Shown piece after piece: positions 1-9,498 of a stretch of 64,000 bases of DNA. The stretch is from Roridomyces roridus (taxonomy: Eukaryota; Basidiomycota; Agaricomycetes; Agaricales; Mycenaceae). Below the pieces are notes generated by a model. The model saw nothing but the letters and a program-made list of their open reading frames with translations, had not been told where the DNA came from and made no database searches. Both the position numbers and the translations under genes were made by a program. Numbering within the stretch: the first letter of the stretch is position 1; every line of letters starts with the position of its first letter. The stretch is taken from the NCBI GenBank assembly GCA_029378245.1, contig JARKIF010000135.1:23901-87900 (forward strand), read 5' to 3'.

Positions 1-1218
1 CGGAAATAATCTTTGTAAGTACCAGGGTCTGGATTCTGGCCAACGTACAGAGTCGATGAAATCTCAGGGTCAATTCCGCGTTTCGCTGGAAACGCCGGCA
101 TCTGTCGTGGGGGCCACAAAATGGTGTGTCTTCAAGTCCACCGAGGTCACGCTCGAGGTCGTGGAGGAGGCCGTACGGCAGCGAATGGAGCGCATGCGTA
201 CCGAGCGTGTGGATTTGTTGCAGGTGGCGTCACAAACACTTATTCTCCCACCTCAAGATCTCACCCTCGGTCCCCGCACAGTTTCACTGGCAGGACTATG
301 CCGACAAGGGGTACATCCAAGCCCTCGAATATCTGTCTCAGCTCAAGGCGCGGGGCCTCATTGCGGCTATTGGCCTATGCAACTTTGACGCAGTGCGGAC
401 AGAGGAGATCTGTGCCCACTTTCCAGGTATGATCGTCTCGAATCAAGTTCCGGTGCGTGCTTGGTAATACTTCTGTGTCCACATAAGCTGATACTCGGGC
501 AGTTCTCGGTCATCGACATACGCGTGCTCTATGCGATGAAGGACGTCTGTTCCAAGTACGGCGTCAAGCTGTTGACATATGGGACGCTGGTGCGTGTGTG
601 CCTTGCTCTTCGAGTCTTCGAGGCGACTGACTCACAGTCGGTAGTGTGGCGGGTTCCTGGCGGAAAGATGGATCGGGGAACCAGAGCCGGACCCATACTC
701 TGGCTCGCTCAACCCGTCTCAGCGCAAGGTAAGCGCTCACATGCATGAAACTATGGCTGGCGTGATGGACGCACCGGCAGTATCTCGATTTTATTGTCAA
801 AGCTTGGGGCTCGTGGGAGCTCTCCCAAGACCTCCTCGTCGTCCTGCATGACATCGGCCAGCTGCACGGAGCGAGTGTATCCAATGTCGCTACTCGCTGG
901 GTACTCGATCACCCTATCGTGGGGGCCGTAATAGTCGGTGAGTCGCAGCTCCCGGTTTGTGGCTTGTTTCGTCTGCCTTGAATCCCTTCCTCCCGCCCAT
1001 TGATTCATTTCCACCACTCGGTGCTGTCATTTCGCAACGCTGACTTCCCTCGCCCAGGTGCCCGCCTCGGCTGCACAGAGCACGCCGCCGACAATTTAAA
1101 CGTCTACAAACTGGCATTGACTGCTGCGGATCGCGCGCAAATAGACCAAGTCATCGCCCGAAGCGCGGGCTCGCGGCTGAACGAGACGATTGGGGATTGC
1201 GGTTCGGAGTATCGTTAA
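1..1218 (+). CDS. Aldo/keto reductase, 5'-truncated by the window edge
   Basis: NADPH-dependent aldo/keto reductase of the fungal type related to pyridoxal reductase and YakC. It is cytosolic and would reduce aldehydes or ketones. The gene enters from the left edge. Seven coding pieces join cleanly across GT-AG introns at about 16-50, 230-288, 455-511, 590-653, 730-779 and 940-1057. Visible segments are GATKWCVF, then RVDLLQ joined to FHWQDYADKGY, ARGLIAAIGLCNFD, a CGGFLAERW segment typical of this fungal subgroup, the ASVSNVATRWVLDHP helix and a cofactor-side IVGARL strand. The C-terminus ends IGDCGSEYR, as in related fungal proteins. The frame is unbroken, so the gene looks functional. The first third of the barrel, including the catalytic Asp/Tyr region, lies outside the window and cannot be judged. 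Function beyond family level is not known. Confidence 0.85.
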
Positions 1219-3586
1219 ATTAAAACCGAGTACACTAGCCATGCCAAGGCCAGTGTGCGGGTCTCGGACTCGCCCGCCTGCCCCTATCGTTTTCTTCTGT
1301 TTCCCTACTCATGTGGATGTCATAATAGATATGTATACCATCTACTGACACGAAATATATTCCCGCGAAACGTTGTTGCGGTCAAAATTTCGAGGGGCCA
1401 CCCACCGGTGAATTGTTTGTCCAGTTCGAGCCTTGTTGGAGCGCCCACGAATGTCAATCCGCGGGAATACGGAGATTCATCCAAAGGGATCATATCTGAC
1501 CGAAATGAGCACTGAATGTTGGGTTAGAGAAATCCGGCATGCGAGGAGGGTTTCAAGGATGCATTTCAATATTCTCGTGCGGGTAGCATTCTCGGGCCGT
1601 CGTAGGGTATGGAATGTCCAATGGAAACGCCCGGGTCGGGAACGTATACGTATCGAGTTGACAGCGTTGATACTTCTTCTGGCACTGCGGGAGATGAAAA
1701 GGCGCATGGCAGATGGTGATAGCCCTCGCGGTAAGGTGCTATCTGGTGTGTCGGATATTTCGGCGGATATTCCGGGGTCTACGGGGTTTTCGAGGCTCAA
1801 GGACCTGGTGTGGGTCCAACATCGTAGGCATCCCAGTGGCGCGGGCTCTAGAGTTGGCGGTGATTGGCCAGAAATCTATTGAAGACGGAGTTTCATCGAT
1901 TGCGACTTGAGAAGCCCCTCTGAATGCTTCCGGAATTGATATTGGACGAACGGGTGAATCCACCGGTATCAGCGGAGCATTTCACCCGCAGGCATTTCAA
2001 CGACAATCGAGATAGATGGACGAAAATGCGGGCAGTTAACGAAACTCGAAGCTGTTTGTCGGTTGGATTTAGTCATGCTCCAGTTCAGATCCGTGTCCGG
2101 CGCCTTTGTTAGAATGCGGGATGACAAGTATATGCGCCGGGAAAACAAACGCTTGCGAACACCAAGGGCGCTTCAGTGGTATCTCTTAGAGGATGACCGG
2201 CAGGCGGCCAGAGCCTCTTTCCCGCCATCGGCTCTCCGGGAAATCTATCGAGAACAAGGATAAGAAGCTAGTCATCATGTATTCATGCCCGCCGCCGATA
2301 GTCATCCATAGTGGATGTCCAAGATTCCATCATCGAGCCCCAGATCTGTAGCTGGTTGAGCGGAGGTTCGAAGAGAGTATCCATGGCCAGGCTCCGCATA
2401 TGTGTTTGGGGCGGTCTCCAAGTACATGCATCATGTGTCTATCAGCCGGTGCAGGAATTCGAGGCAGGAAGCAGGAGAATTCTGTTGGCACCTCGTGTTC
2501 CACATGCTGGCGGGGACCGTCGGGATGCCGCAGGATTCAGGAATGTCCACATCGCCTGAGGAAGATACCGTATACGGCGAACAGAGGCCGCAAGCAAGCT
2601 TCGGGATGCCTTCACGGTGGGAAGTCGGTGGAAAGTAACCTTGGCGATACGTGCCTGGGCCTGGAGCTATTTCTTGCCAGCATCCCGATTCTCGATAGGA
2701 GTCGATACTTGTACGTGATAGCGGTCTGGTTGGCGCTCGACCACTTGCGAGCGTGCACCATGCACCAGCATGTTTCTGGGTTGAAAAGTATGATAATCCT
2801 TGTTGACCCCGACTGGCAACTGATAATCAGGACACACAGAGGCAAGAGACACGTGTGCCGGGTGCACCGACCTTTGCCGATGCGATTCCGGCCGACTGTC
2901 CGCTGGAGCCGACGTAGGGGGCGTCAACTCATGATCCGCCGTCGTGATGCGGACGATCGCATTTCAGGGTGGCACTCACGTGATTTTAATTCCTTTCTCC
3001 TCAACGGCCACTATACCCAATGAAACCTGGGGCGATTTACGGTCACAGCCGGCTTACCTTACTCATGGCAGCCGCCAGCGATTCTCTGCGGGCACCGTGA
3101 CAATATCGGCCATATGGGATCTTCGAATCCCCGCCTCATCTGAGTCATCTGAACGGCTTCAAAACGGCTTCCAGTCGGGATAAAACACAGAAACTCCTCT
3201 CTCTACTGCGGTTACATGCGAATCCCCCCGTTTCTCCATCACCGGCCGCGTTGTCCGACGAGTTGGATTGGACCATTCCCATATCAATACGCTCCCTCTT
3301 CCCTGCCCCTTCTGCTGGAGAGCCTGTTCGATTCAGGGTCAGGTCATGGTGTGGAGAAGGTCAATCACTTTTTTGAAAATTTTCATTGGAGTCAGACCAG
3401 GCCAGGATGAAATAGAGTTGGTATATGCAACATGCCTTCCTGTTGGAATCCCACGGTTGAACATGAAATGGACGCGAGTGTTCCCATCTAGAATGCAAGC
3501 AAAACCTGAGCATAGAGTAGTAAATACGGCGAACAGAGAGCGGTATATTATAGCAAACAGCCAAGATACGTCTCGGGAATTCGATC
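1219..3586. other. Gene-free stretch, 2.4 kb
   Basis: No reading frame here shows a recognisable domain, a signal peptide or consistent splice-linked pieces; the longest open frames look random and arginine-rich. The only patterned sequence I saw is one T-arm-like motif at 3323-3337, listed separately. It may hold decayed sequence or long intergenic DNA. Confidence 0.5.
3323..3337 (+). repeat. T-arm-like motif, copy 1
   Basis: CCTG-TTCGATT-CAGG forms a 4-bp stem with a seven-base loop of tRNA T-loop type and is followed by GTCAGG, as in other copies. It is part of the dispersed family described in the findings. Confidence 0.5.
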
Positions 3587-5278
3587 CTACTGAGTTGGCG
3601 GATTGTCCTCAATCGGAAGCGGAATATATATGCCTGGATGCTCCAGCCCCGACAAAATCACCAGCACCTCTCTCCGGATACGCAACTCGTGAAGTTGGTT
3701 GCTCACAATCAGATCGAGCTCGCGGAAACGGCCCTTCAGCGACTGGACTTCGCAGGTAAAGGGGGAGGGCGGAGTAACGTCATCCGCCCTGGGACGGCGC
3801 CGTGAGCGCAAGAACTCCAACAAAACATTGTCATCGAATTGGAGGAGAGTTCTGAGCATCAAGGTGCGTAGGTTGGGAACCAACGGCTGCTGCGTGCCAC
3901 CGAGTGCCAGTCGCGACAGAAGTGCATCATCGATGAGATGGTGGTCGACGCCGTAGTCTCTCCCATCGTCGTGGAGGACTTGGTGGTCTGCAATGTGAAG
4001 GGACTCCAACGACGGCAGGGCCACCAGACAAGTCACAAGTTCCGCATGGGTGATGACCACCACTCCCAGGTCGAGGGATTGGAGTTTTGAAGCGAGTGGC
4101 GACGTTTTAGCGAGGGCCAAAAATCCGTCTGCGGGCCAATACACCTGGGAGTTTGGAAAGTTGGCGCAATCGAAAGACAGGTTGCGAAGGTGGGGTAAAG
4201 TGAGGCACGCCAAGAGTTTGTTGAAAGCGACGCGAATATCCTCCGTGTCACAAGAATCTGACAACTCTGCGGAGAATTTGATGATGTTGGATATAGTTCG
4301 TGGTGGTTTAAAGTCCTGTAAGGCGGCTTTCGTCCAATAGCTGATGTCGCCGAGCCAAAACTCGAAGCGGAAATCCGTCCCATGCGGCATGCGCGACATT
4401 GTTTCCAACACTCGTACAACGTCCGAAGGATCAATGCTCAGACAGCCCAGAGTCTGCAGCTGTCCAAGCGGTGGTGGGGCGATTTTTTTGAGGAGGCGAC
4501 CCGCGATGAGAAGACGCTGCAATTTGGGTGCAACCTCGAAAATGTTTACGCGGGTAGTGGCACCCGCGCAGAAAAGGACAAGAGTCTCGAGGGATGGTAG
4601 GTGACCCCTCGCTGCCGAAAGATGCAGTATCTCATCGGATTCGGAGAAGAGGAGGTCGACTGTTTTCCACCGATCGGAATGTTTGGCGAAGAGTTTGAGT
4701 GCTCGTGGATACGAAGTGGCGAGCTCCAGATGTAAAGAGCATTTTGCACCGCGATCCAGAGCAAACGACAACAGTCGAAGGTTTCTATCCATGAGCTTGT
4801 AATCTTTCGACCCTTCCATGTCCTCTTCCATGACCACAATTGTATCCCACAGAGAAGGAGTGCCCATAACGACGGTGTGCCATCGCGAGAATACCTGGGA
4901 CAGAGCGAAGAGGAAGATGATAGGGAGATTCGTGCGTCGGATCGGGAGAATGGCCTCGGATCGAGCGAAGATGCGGGCCAGCACTTCCGGCGGCATGCGA
5001 CGGATGGGAGTAAGCAAGCCCCGGCATTGACCCAGGTACGCTGCGAGGCTAGCTCGGTCGGATGCCGCGGCTTGGACACGTTGCTGTAAAACAGCGATTT
5101 CTTTCTCGCAATCCAAAATCTCCGTATCGCGGCGCTCCACCTCGTTTAACAACGAGGATATCGTGGATGCAATATGGGCCGGTGGCTCTGCGTTTGTACG
5201 GAGCAGAGCTAGGACGCGCCCGCTCTCATCGGCGCTGGGCAGCAGTTGAGACGGGGTAAAGGGAGTACGGGAATACAT
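3587..5278 (-). CDS. F-box-like protein with N-terminal coiled coil (family member 1)
   Basis: Single-exon protein of about 563 residues. The open frame continues upstream to 5368, but the start at 5278 matches the start context of the paralogs: a short N-terminus followed by a GRVLALLRTNAEPP block that pairs with EHILALLRSYSEPP in the copy at 9.5-11.2 kb. Next comes a coiled coil (NEVERRDTEILDCEKEIAVL...), then the F-box-like core LTPIRRMPPEVLARIFA. The rest, about 430 residues, is a degenerate leucine-rich region. F-box proteins bind Skp1 in SCF ubiquitin ligases and use the C-terminal part to choose targets; that role is inferred from the family, and the target is unknown. The frame is intact. 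It belongs to a local family of five (others at 9.5, 11.5, 17.8 and 55.1 kb) and is the most divergent of them. Confidence 0.8.
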   Translation of the reverse strand: MYSRTPFTPSQLLPSADESGRVLALLRTNAEPPAHIASTISSLLNEVERRDTEILDCEKEIAVLQQRVQAAASDRASLAAYLGQCRGLLTPIRRMPPEVLARIFARSEAILPIRRTNLPIIFLFALSQVFSRWHTVVMGTPSLWDTIVVMEEDMEGSKDYKLMDRNLRLLSFALDRGAKCSLHLELATSYPRALKLFAKHSDRWKTVDLLFSESDEILHLSAARGHLPSLETLVLFCAGATTRVNIFEVAPKLQRLLIAGRLLKKIAPPPLGQLQTLGCLSIDPSDVVRVLETMSRMPHGTDFRFEFWLGDISYWTKAALQDFKPPRTISNIIKFSAELSDSCDTEDIRVAFNKLLACLTLPHLRNLSFDCANFPNSQVYWPADGFLALAKTSPLASKLQSLDLGVVVITHAELVTCLVALPSLESLHIADHQVLHDDGRDYGVDHHLIDDALLSRLALGGTQQPLVPNLRTLMLRTLLQFDDNVLLEFLRSRRRPRADDVTPPSPFTCEVQSLKGRFRELDLIVSNQLHELRIRREVLVILSGLEHPGIYIPLPIEDNPPTQ

Positions 5279-5691
5279 CGAGCAAGAGTTGTAGATGCTG
5301 GATGTGCTAAGACTTCTGCTATGAGTCACTACAGTGGAAATGGTCCCCGACTCACACGGGCGGCACACAGAAGACCGAGGAGACTACTAGAAAATTTCCG
5401 GAATCAGTGTGTCGTGGCAAGTGGGTGGGTCCTCGAGCGTGGCTCGATGACGAGTGGTGTGGAGATGGTGGTTGACGAAAAAGCCGATCAACATAACGTG
5501 ATATCACAGCCAACTCCGCATCGGCCCGGCCGCCCGGTAGTCAAGTAATCCCTTTGTCGGAGTCCTCAACGACCGCCATGATTTCACGAGGCCCGCGGGA
5601 AAATAGGTGACTAGCTTTTGACTAGCCAAATACTTGTACTGTGTACAATCCAATATCAGTCCAGTCGCAAACCAACCCTAGTCAAACCCCC

Positions 5692-5707
5692 GCCCGTTCG
5701 ATTCGGC
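5692..5707 (+). repeat. T-arm-like motif, copy 2
   Basis: GCCCG-TTCGATT-CGGC followed by ACCAGG. Same layout as the other copies. Confidence 0.5.
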
Positions 5708-5837
5708 ACCAGGTCTTGAACATGTCCGAGTCGCGACCCACTCTTTTTTCTATCTAATTCCCGCCTCATGTGGGCTCCAGTAGTGACAGCGGTGGATGGA
5801 TGGTGAGATAATCCGATCTGAAAGTCCTAAAGGGACG

Positions 5838-5853
5838 CCCCGTTCGATCCGGG
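5838..5853 (+). repeat. T-arm-like motif, copy 3
   Basis: CCCCG-TTCGATC-CGGG followed by ACCAGGA. The paired bases around the loop are conserved although single positions differ from copy 2. Confidence 0.5.
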
Positions 5854-6046
5854 ACCAGGACCATGTATTGTAATCCCATAGTGTTTTTGCTTTAGCATTC
5901 ACTTTTTGGTTGACAACAAGCGTGGTGTGCCAATGTGCCCGGAGCGTCCAATAATTTATGTACCTGTATTCCACATTGTGAGTATTATTATAAGGCGATA
6001 AATGTCCTTCCGTCCCTCAGTGAATACACTTTACACAGCTAGCCCC

Positions 6047-7275
6047 TCACACATCCTCCGAATACGCCGGCGGCGGAACGACAAATTCCTCCTCCTCGCG
6101 CAACGGGACACCCTTCTCCCCCAACCCATACGTTCTCGCATTCGCCTTCTTCTTCCTCACAGCAAGCGGCTGCGTCACCGTCGACGAACTAGCAAGCCCA
6201 GAATCCGAATCGTCCTCGTCATCATCGGCGGCGGCGGCGAGCAAGCCATATGCCTCCGAATCTCCGCCGTGGGGCGACTGGGCAGCTGCGAGAGCCGACA
6301 TACGGCTACGGCTACCGCGCGTTGAGACTGGAGGCGGCGTGGGAGGGAGGATGAACGGCGTGACATCCTGCGTCTTCCCCCAGCTGTCTCTCACATTACT
6401 CCGCATCTGCTTACCACCGCCGGCATTTCGCTTTCGCCGCCAGTGGAAGAAGAAGAAAAAGAAGAATCCAGCGATGAGGGCAGAGGCGCCGAGACCCGCG
6501 CCAAGGCCGAGGGCGAGGACTTTGATGGTCCCGGCAGCTGCTGAAGAAGAGGGAGAGGGGGAAGAAAGAGTGGTGATTTGCGTGGGGCTATAGTCGGCCG
6601 CCGTACTGAGACTCGTCATCACCGCGTTCATGTCGATGCTGGAGGAGTCGATGCTGGAGGATACGGAGGCGGAGGGGTTGGGGAGCCCGTCGTCAATCGT
6701 GTATCTGTTGGTATCCATTAGCCCTCTCCAACCGAACACGAGACAAAAGGCAAACGCACATGAATCCATCCGAAATGACGAATGTGTTCGACATCAATGC
6801 GGGTCCGGGCGCACCAAGTATAAGCCTGTGCGTCGTATTCTGCAGGCCCGTCTTGCTCCACCTGACGGCTGCCGGCGCCGATTCCGACGCACTTATAGAT
6901 GTGGTAGCAGAGTTGGGGTCCGTAAGGTTGACAAACTCAATCGCGGTGTCGTCGAGTGCTACGACCGTGCCGATTTCGAACGGCCAGAGGGAGGCGAGGT
7001 AGTATATCGCCACGCCTAGAAACACTCAGCTCGTAGGAACCGTTAACAAGCACTTGAAGACGCACCGGTAAAAGTGATCGTCGCCGTCGCATTCGGCCCC
7101 GTCCCAAGCGAATGGCTCCCATTGCTATTGAGGCTACTCCTCAAGCCCGACTCCCAGGCGCTCCGCGGGCTGTACGTGATACTCGGATCTGTATCGTCGA
7201 GGGTGACGTTCTGCAGAGCCGCAGTGGTGAGGTGGAAGAAAAAGAGAGGGGAAGAAGAAGAATAGGGCGCATAGC
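6047..7275 (-). CDS. Single-pass membrane protein with glycine/alanine helix, three exons
   Basis: Probable plasma-membrane protein of the kind common in Agaricomycetes: an extracellular N-terminal domain, one transmembrane helix and a cytosolic tail. Exon 1 carries the signature NVTLDDTDPSITYSP. Exon 2 continues VAIYYLASLWPFEIGTVVALDD and ends near VISDGF. Exon 3 starts YTIDDGLPN, runs through a Ser/Thr/Pro-rich stalk, the helix VLALGLGAGLGASALIAG followed by a phenylalanine run and HWRRKR, and an acidic tail that stops at 6047. Introns lie at about 7010-7066 and 6710-6764 with good GT/AG ends. Oddity: the exon 1 frame has no ATG before a stop. A signal-peptide-like MRPILLLPLSF lies in a neighbouring frame just upstream (ATG at about 7275), so either a small frame break or a sequence error is present. 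The function is not known. Confidence 0.65.
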
Positions 7276-8539
7276 GAAGAGAAGATGAAGAAGGAAGATG
7301 AAAAGGTGAAAGGAAAGGTGTCTCCGGCGTCCGTGTGTCCGGCTAGATTCGCCTACCAAGGCTGTGAGAGCGCCGCCCGAGCGGGGACGTCGGGTAGAAA
7401 AAGCCAATACATACATCAAAGCCTTTGGTAAAAGCGAGTAGACAGTGGCCCGAGTCGGCTTGAGATGGAGCGACCATTTCGAATCTCGGACCACTACACT
7501 GTCCAGCAAGTCGTCTTCCAATCGTCTTCTACCTGCTCGTGCCCATCGGACGCACTCCGATCGGCGCCCAATGCGCGTACGGCATTCTGGACGGTGTTTT
7601 GAAGCAGCGGTGGGCGCTGACAAGCGGCGTCCGAGGTGGCCGTTGTCAAGAGGTGATGCGGCTGTGCAAGCAAGGATCAGCCATCCCGTCTAGATCAGGT
7701 CGGAACAGTCCGGCAGGGTCTTCAGATGAACTTGCACGATGTTGAGCTCGGAATGCACTCTAGATGTGATATACTGCCGTGTTATGCCAAGTGCGCAGTT
7801 GCTCTGTGCCGGTGGAGCGCGGAGAGGCGCCTGTTCGAATCCGGTGGCTATCATCAATCCATATCATGAGCCTTTTTATCAGCGTAATACCCATGCAACG
7901 GACAAGAAACAACATTGAACATACAGGAAAGTCTGGTTTGGACCGCCGCTATTTTGAAGATCTTCAGACATCACTGGTGGTGCAGAATCTGCTGCAGCTT
8001 CCGACCCCAGGTGAATACACAGGTCCGAGTCACAGAGAAGCCCGTTCGATTCGGGTTTGGGGCCTGTTTCGCCGGCGCTTTGTTTTGAATTCGCTGCACA
8101 AACAATTCAAGTTTCTTTCCCGCACCGAAGCAAATGCAGGTGTTTGTGAGTGACAAGTGTGAGGTAATTCTCATAGCATCGTCACTGGAAGAAATTTTGG
8201 ACGTCGGATGTTACCTGGAAGCTGGGGTTTATAGACCAGTGAGAACAGAAAGGCATTTTGATGAACACATAAAGTAGAAACTAAGCCTGTCGGTGCTCGG
8301 AGCACACCTCTCACAATTAATTCAGGACTCTGGGCAATTGGCAAGCAGGATACCTCGTTGGACTCGGGGATCAGGCATATCTCGGCGTCTGAGAGGAATC
8401 TTTTGCGACCACCCAAGAAGCAAGCGCAACACGTACGCGTTCGCAACTTGCAAGATGACAAGTCCATATACTAGAGAGCGTGAAAAAGCCGATCCATTTT
8501 GAGTGTAAACTGATATATCACGATAAGAGAATAAAACGG
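7276..8539. other. Intergenic stretch, 1.3 kb
   Basis: No supported gene. It contains a clear T-arm-like motif at 8041-8055 and a weaker one at about 7830-7844. The open frames in this stretch have no domain features and no matching splice partners. Confidence 0.45.
8041..8055 (+). repeat. T-arm-like motif, copy 4
   Basis: Perfect CCCG-TTCGATT-CGGG stem-loop, preceded by GAGAAG and followed by TTTGGGG. Confidence 0.5.
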
Positions 8540-9206
8540 TCACAAGAGACTCTTCAGATTTGGAGTGGGTGTCTGCAGTTGGGCGGAGGATAATCTCTCC
8601 GCGCGGCGTTGTTCCGCGACGTCCTTCACGCGCTTGAGGTCACTAGAAGTAACATGTAGGCGAATGCAGGAAAGGTACGAGAAACTCACCCAAAACGGAC
8701 AGGGCGGTACACGATATCGTCCACGACCTCCCTAAATCTGTCCAACTCGTGCTTAAGTCCATTAGCTGCCTCGAAATCAGAAACCGTTGCATCTCCCAGA
8801 AACTTATGAGAACTTGCCATGGTAACCCACGAGAAACTCATCCCTCCCCTGTGCACGTATAGCATTTGCCGCATCGGTGCCCGTCATGGATGGCCTGAAT
8901 TCGCTCAGATAGACCAAGTCGTACGTGTGCGGCTCGCTCCGGAGTACCCTGTCTACAGCCTCTTGCGCAGTCTCGGCGATGTGTACCTCGCAGCCCCACT
9001 TCCTTCCAAACATCCTGTAGACACGAATTCAGTCGGGTCCAATGGTAACTCGGTTAGGCCACGGACATGGAGTATAGCTTGCGACTGACGGCGTTGTCGT
9101 TGGCGATGAGAATGAGCAGCGGAGGCGGTGGAATGGACGTCTCAGACGCAGTGGGGGACGATGTCACGAGCACAGAGGTAGGGGCATTCTCGTTGCTGAC
9201 TTGCAT
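8540..9206 (-). CDS. Degenerate response-regulator receiver domain protein (pseudo-receiver)
   Basis: A stand-alone receiver-like protein of roughly 180 residues. The ATG at 9206 begins MQVSNENAPTS; a Ser/Thr/Pro linker leads to LLILIANDNAVSRKLYSM. An intron ends just before 9031, and the next exon gives MFGRKWGCEVHIAETAQEAV, then DLVYLSEFRPSMTGTDA. A last intron (about 8645-8692) leads to DLKRVKDVAEQRRAE and the stop at 8540. The fold pattern matches fungal receivers (VDDN, LLDxxMPxMTG, TKPV). However, the first acidic pair reads ANDN, the phospho-acceptor Asp is replaced by Ser in YLSEFRPSMTG, and the KP lysine is Arg in VYRPV. Phosphotransfer is therefore not expected. The frame also changes between EFLVG and the DATVSDFEAANG segment at about 8815-8840; a one-base indel or an unusually short 28-nt intron would explain it. 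Probably a decaying gene or a phosphorylation-independent relic. Confidence 0.6.
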
Positions 9207-9313
9207 CGTCGTGGTGTGGTGTGAAGAAGAAGTGGGAAGACGACGTCATTCACAGATACCGTCAATCACAAATATCAAACTCAATGCCAACGGAGATGCC
9301 GATGCACAGCGAG

Positions 9314-9328
9314 CCCGTTCCATTCGGG
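9314..9328 (+). repeat. T-arm-like motif, variant copy 5
   Basis: CCCG-TTCCATT-CGGG keeps the stem but has a changed loop. Located between the receiver-like gene and the next F-box gene. Confidence 0.35.
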
Positions 9329-9498
9329 GAAGCCAAGAAAAAGCAGAAAAAGCTCATGAATTCAGCTCAAGAGTCAAGAATACAACAAGAAGTAGAACGG
9401 TCTACGGACAAAAAGGAACGACGGGTGCTTGAAGACCGAGCGCAAGTTCTGCCAGAACCGTCAGAATTGGGAGGGCCCACCAGGAGTCGATGACGGAG

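Larger units (their letters stand above)
5369..6046. other. Intergenic DNA between divergent F-box promoter and membrane-protein gene
   Basis: No coding signal. Upstream flank of the F-box gene on the left and 3' flank of the membrane-protein gene on the right. It holds two copies of the T-arm-like motif, 146 bases apart on the same strand. Confidence 0.5.

Noticed and set aside
2400..3023. 207-codon open frame
   Set aside because: Arginine/histidine-rich random-looking sequence, no domain, no splice partners; overlaps other equally long frames.
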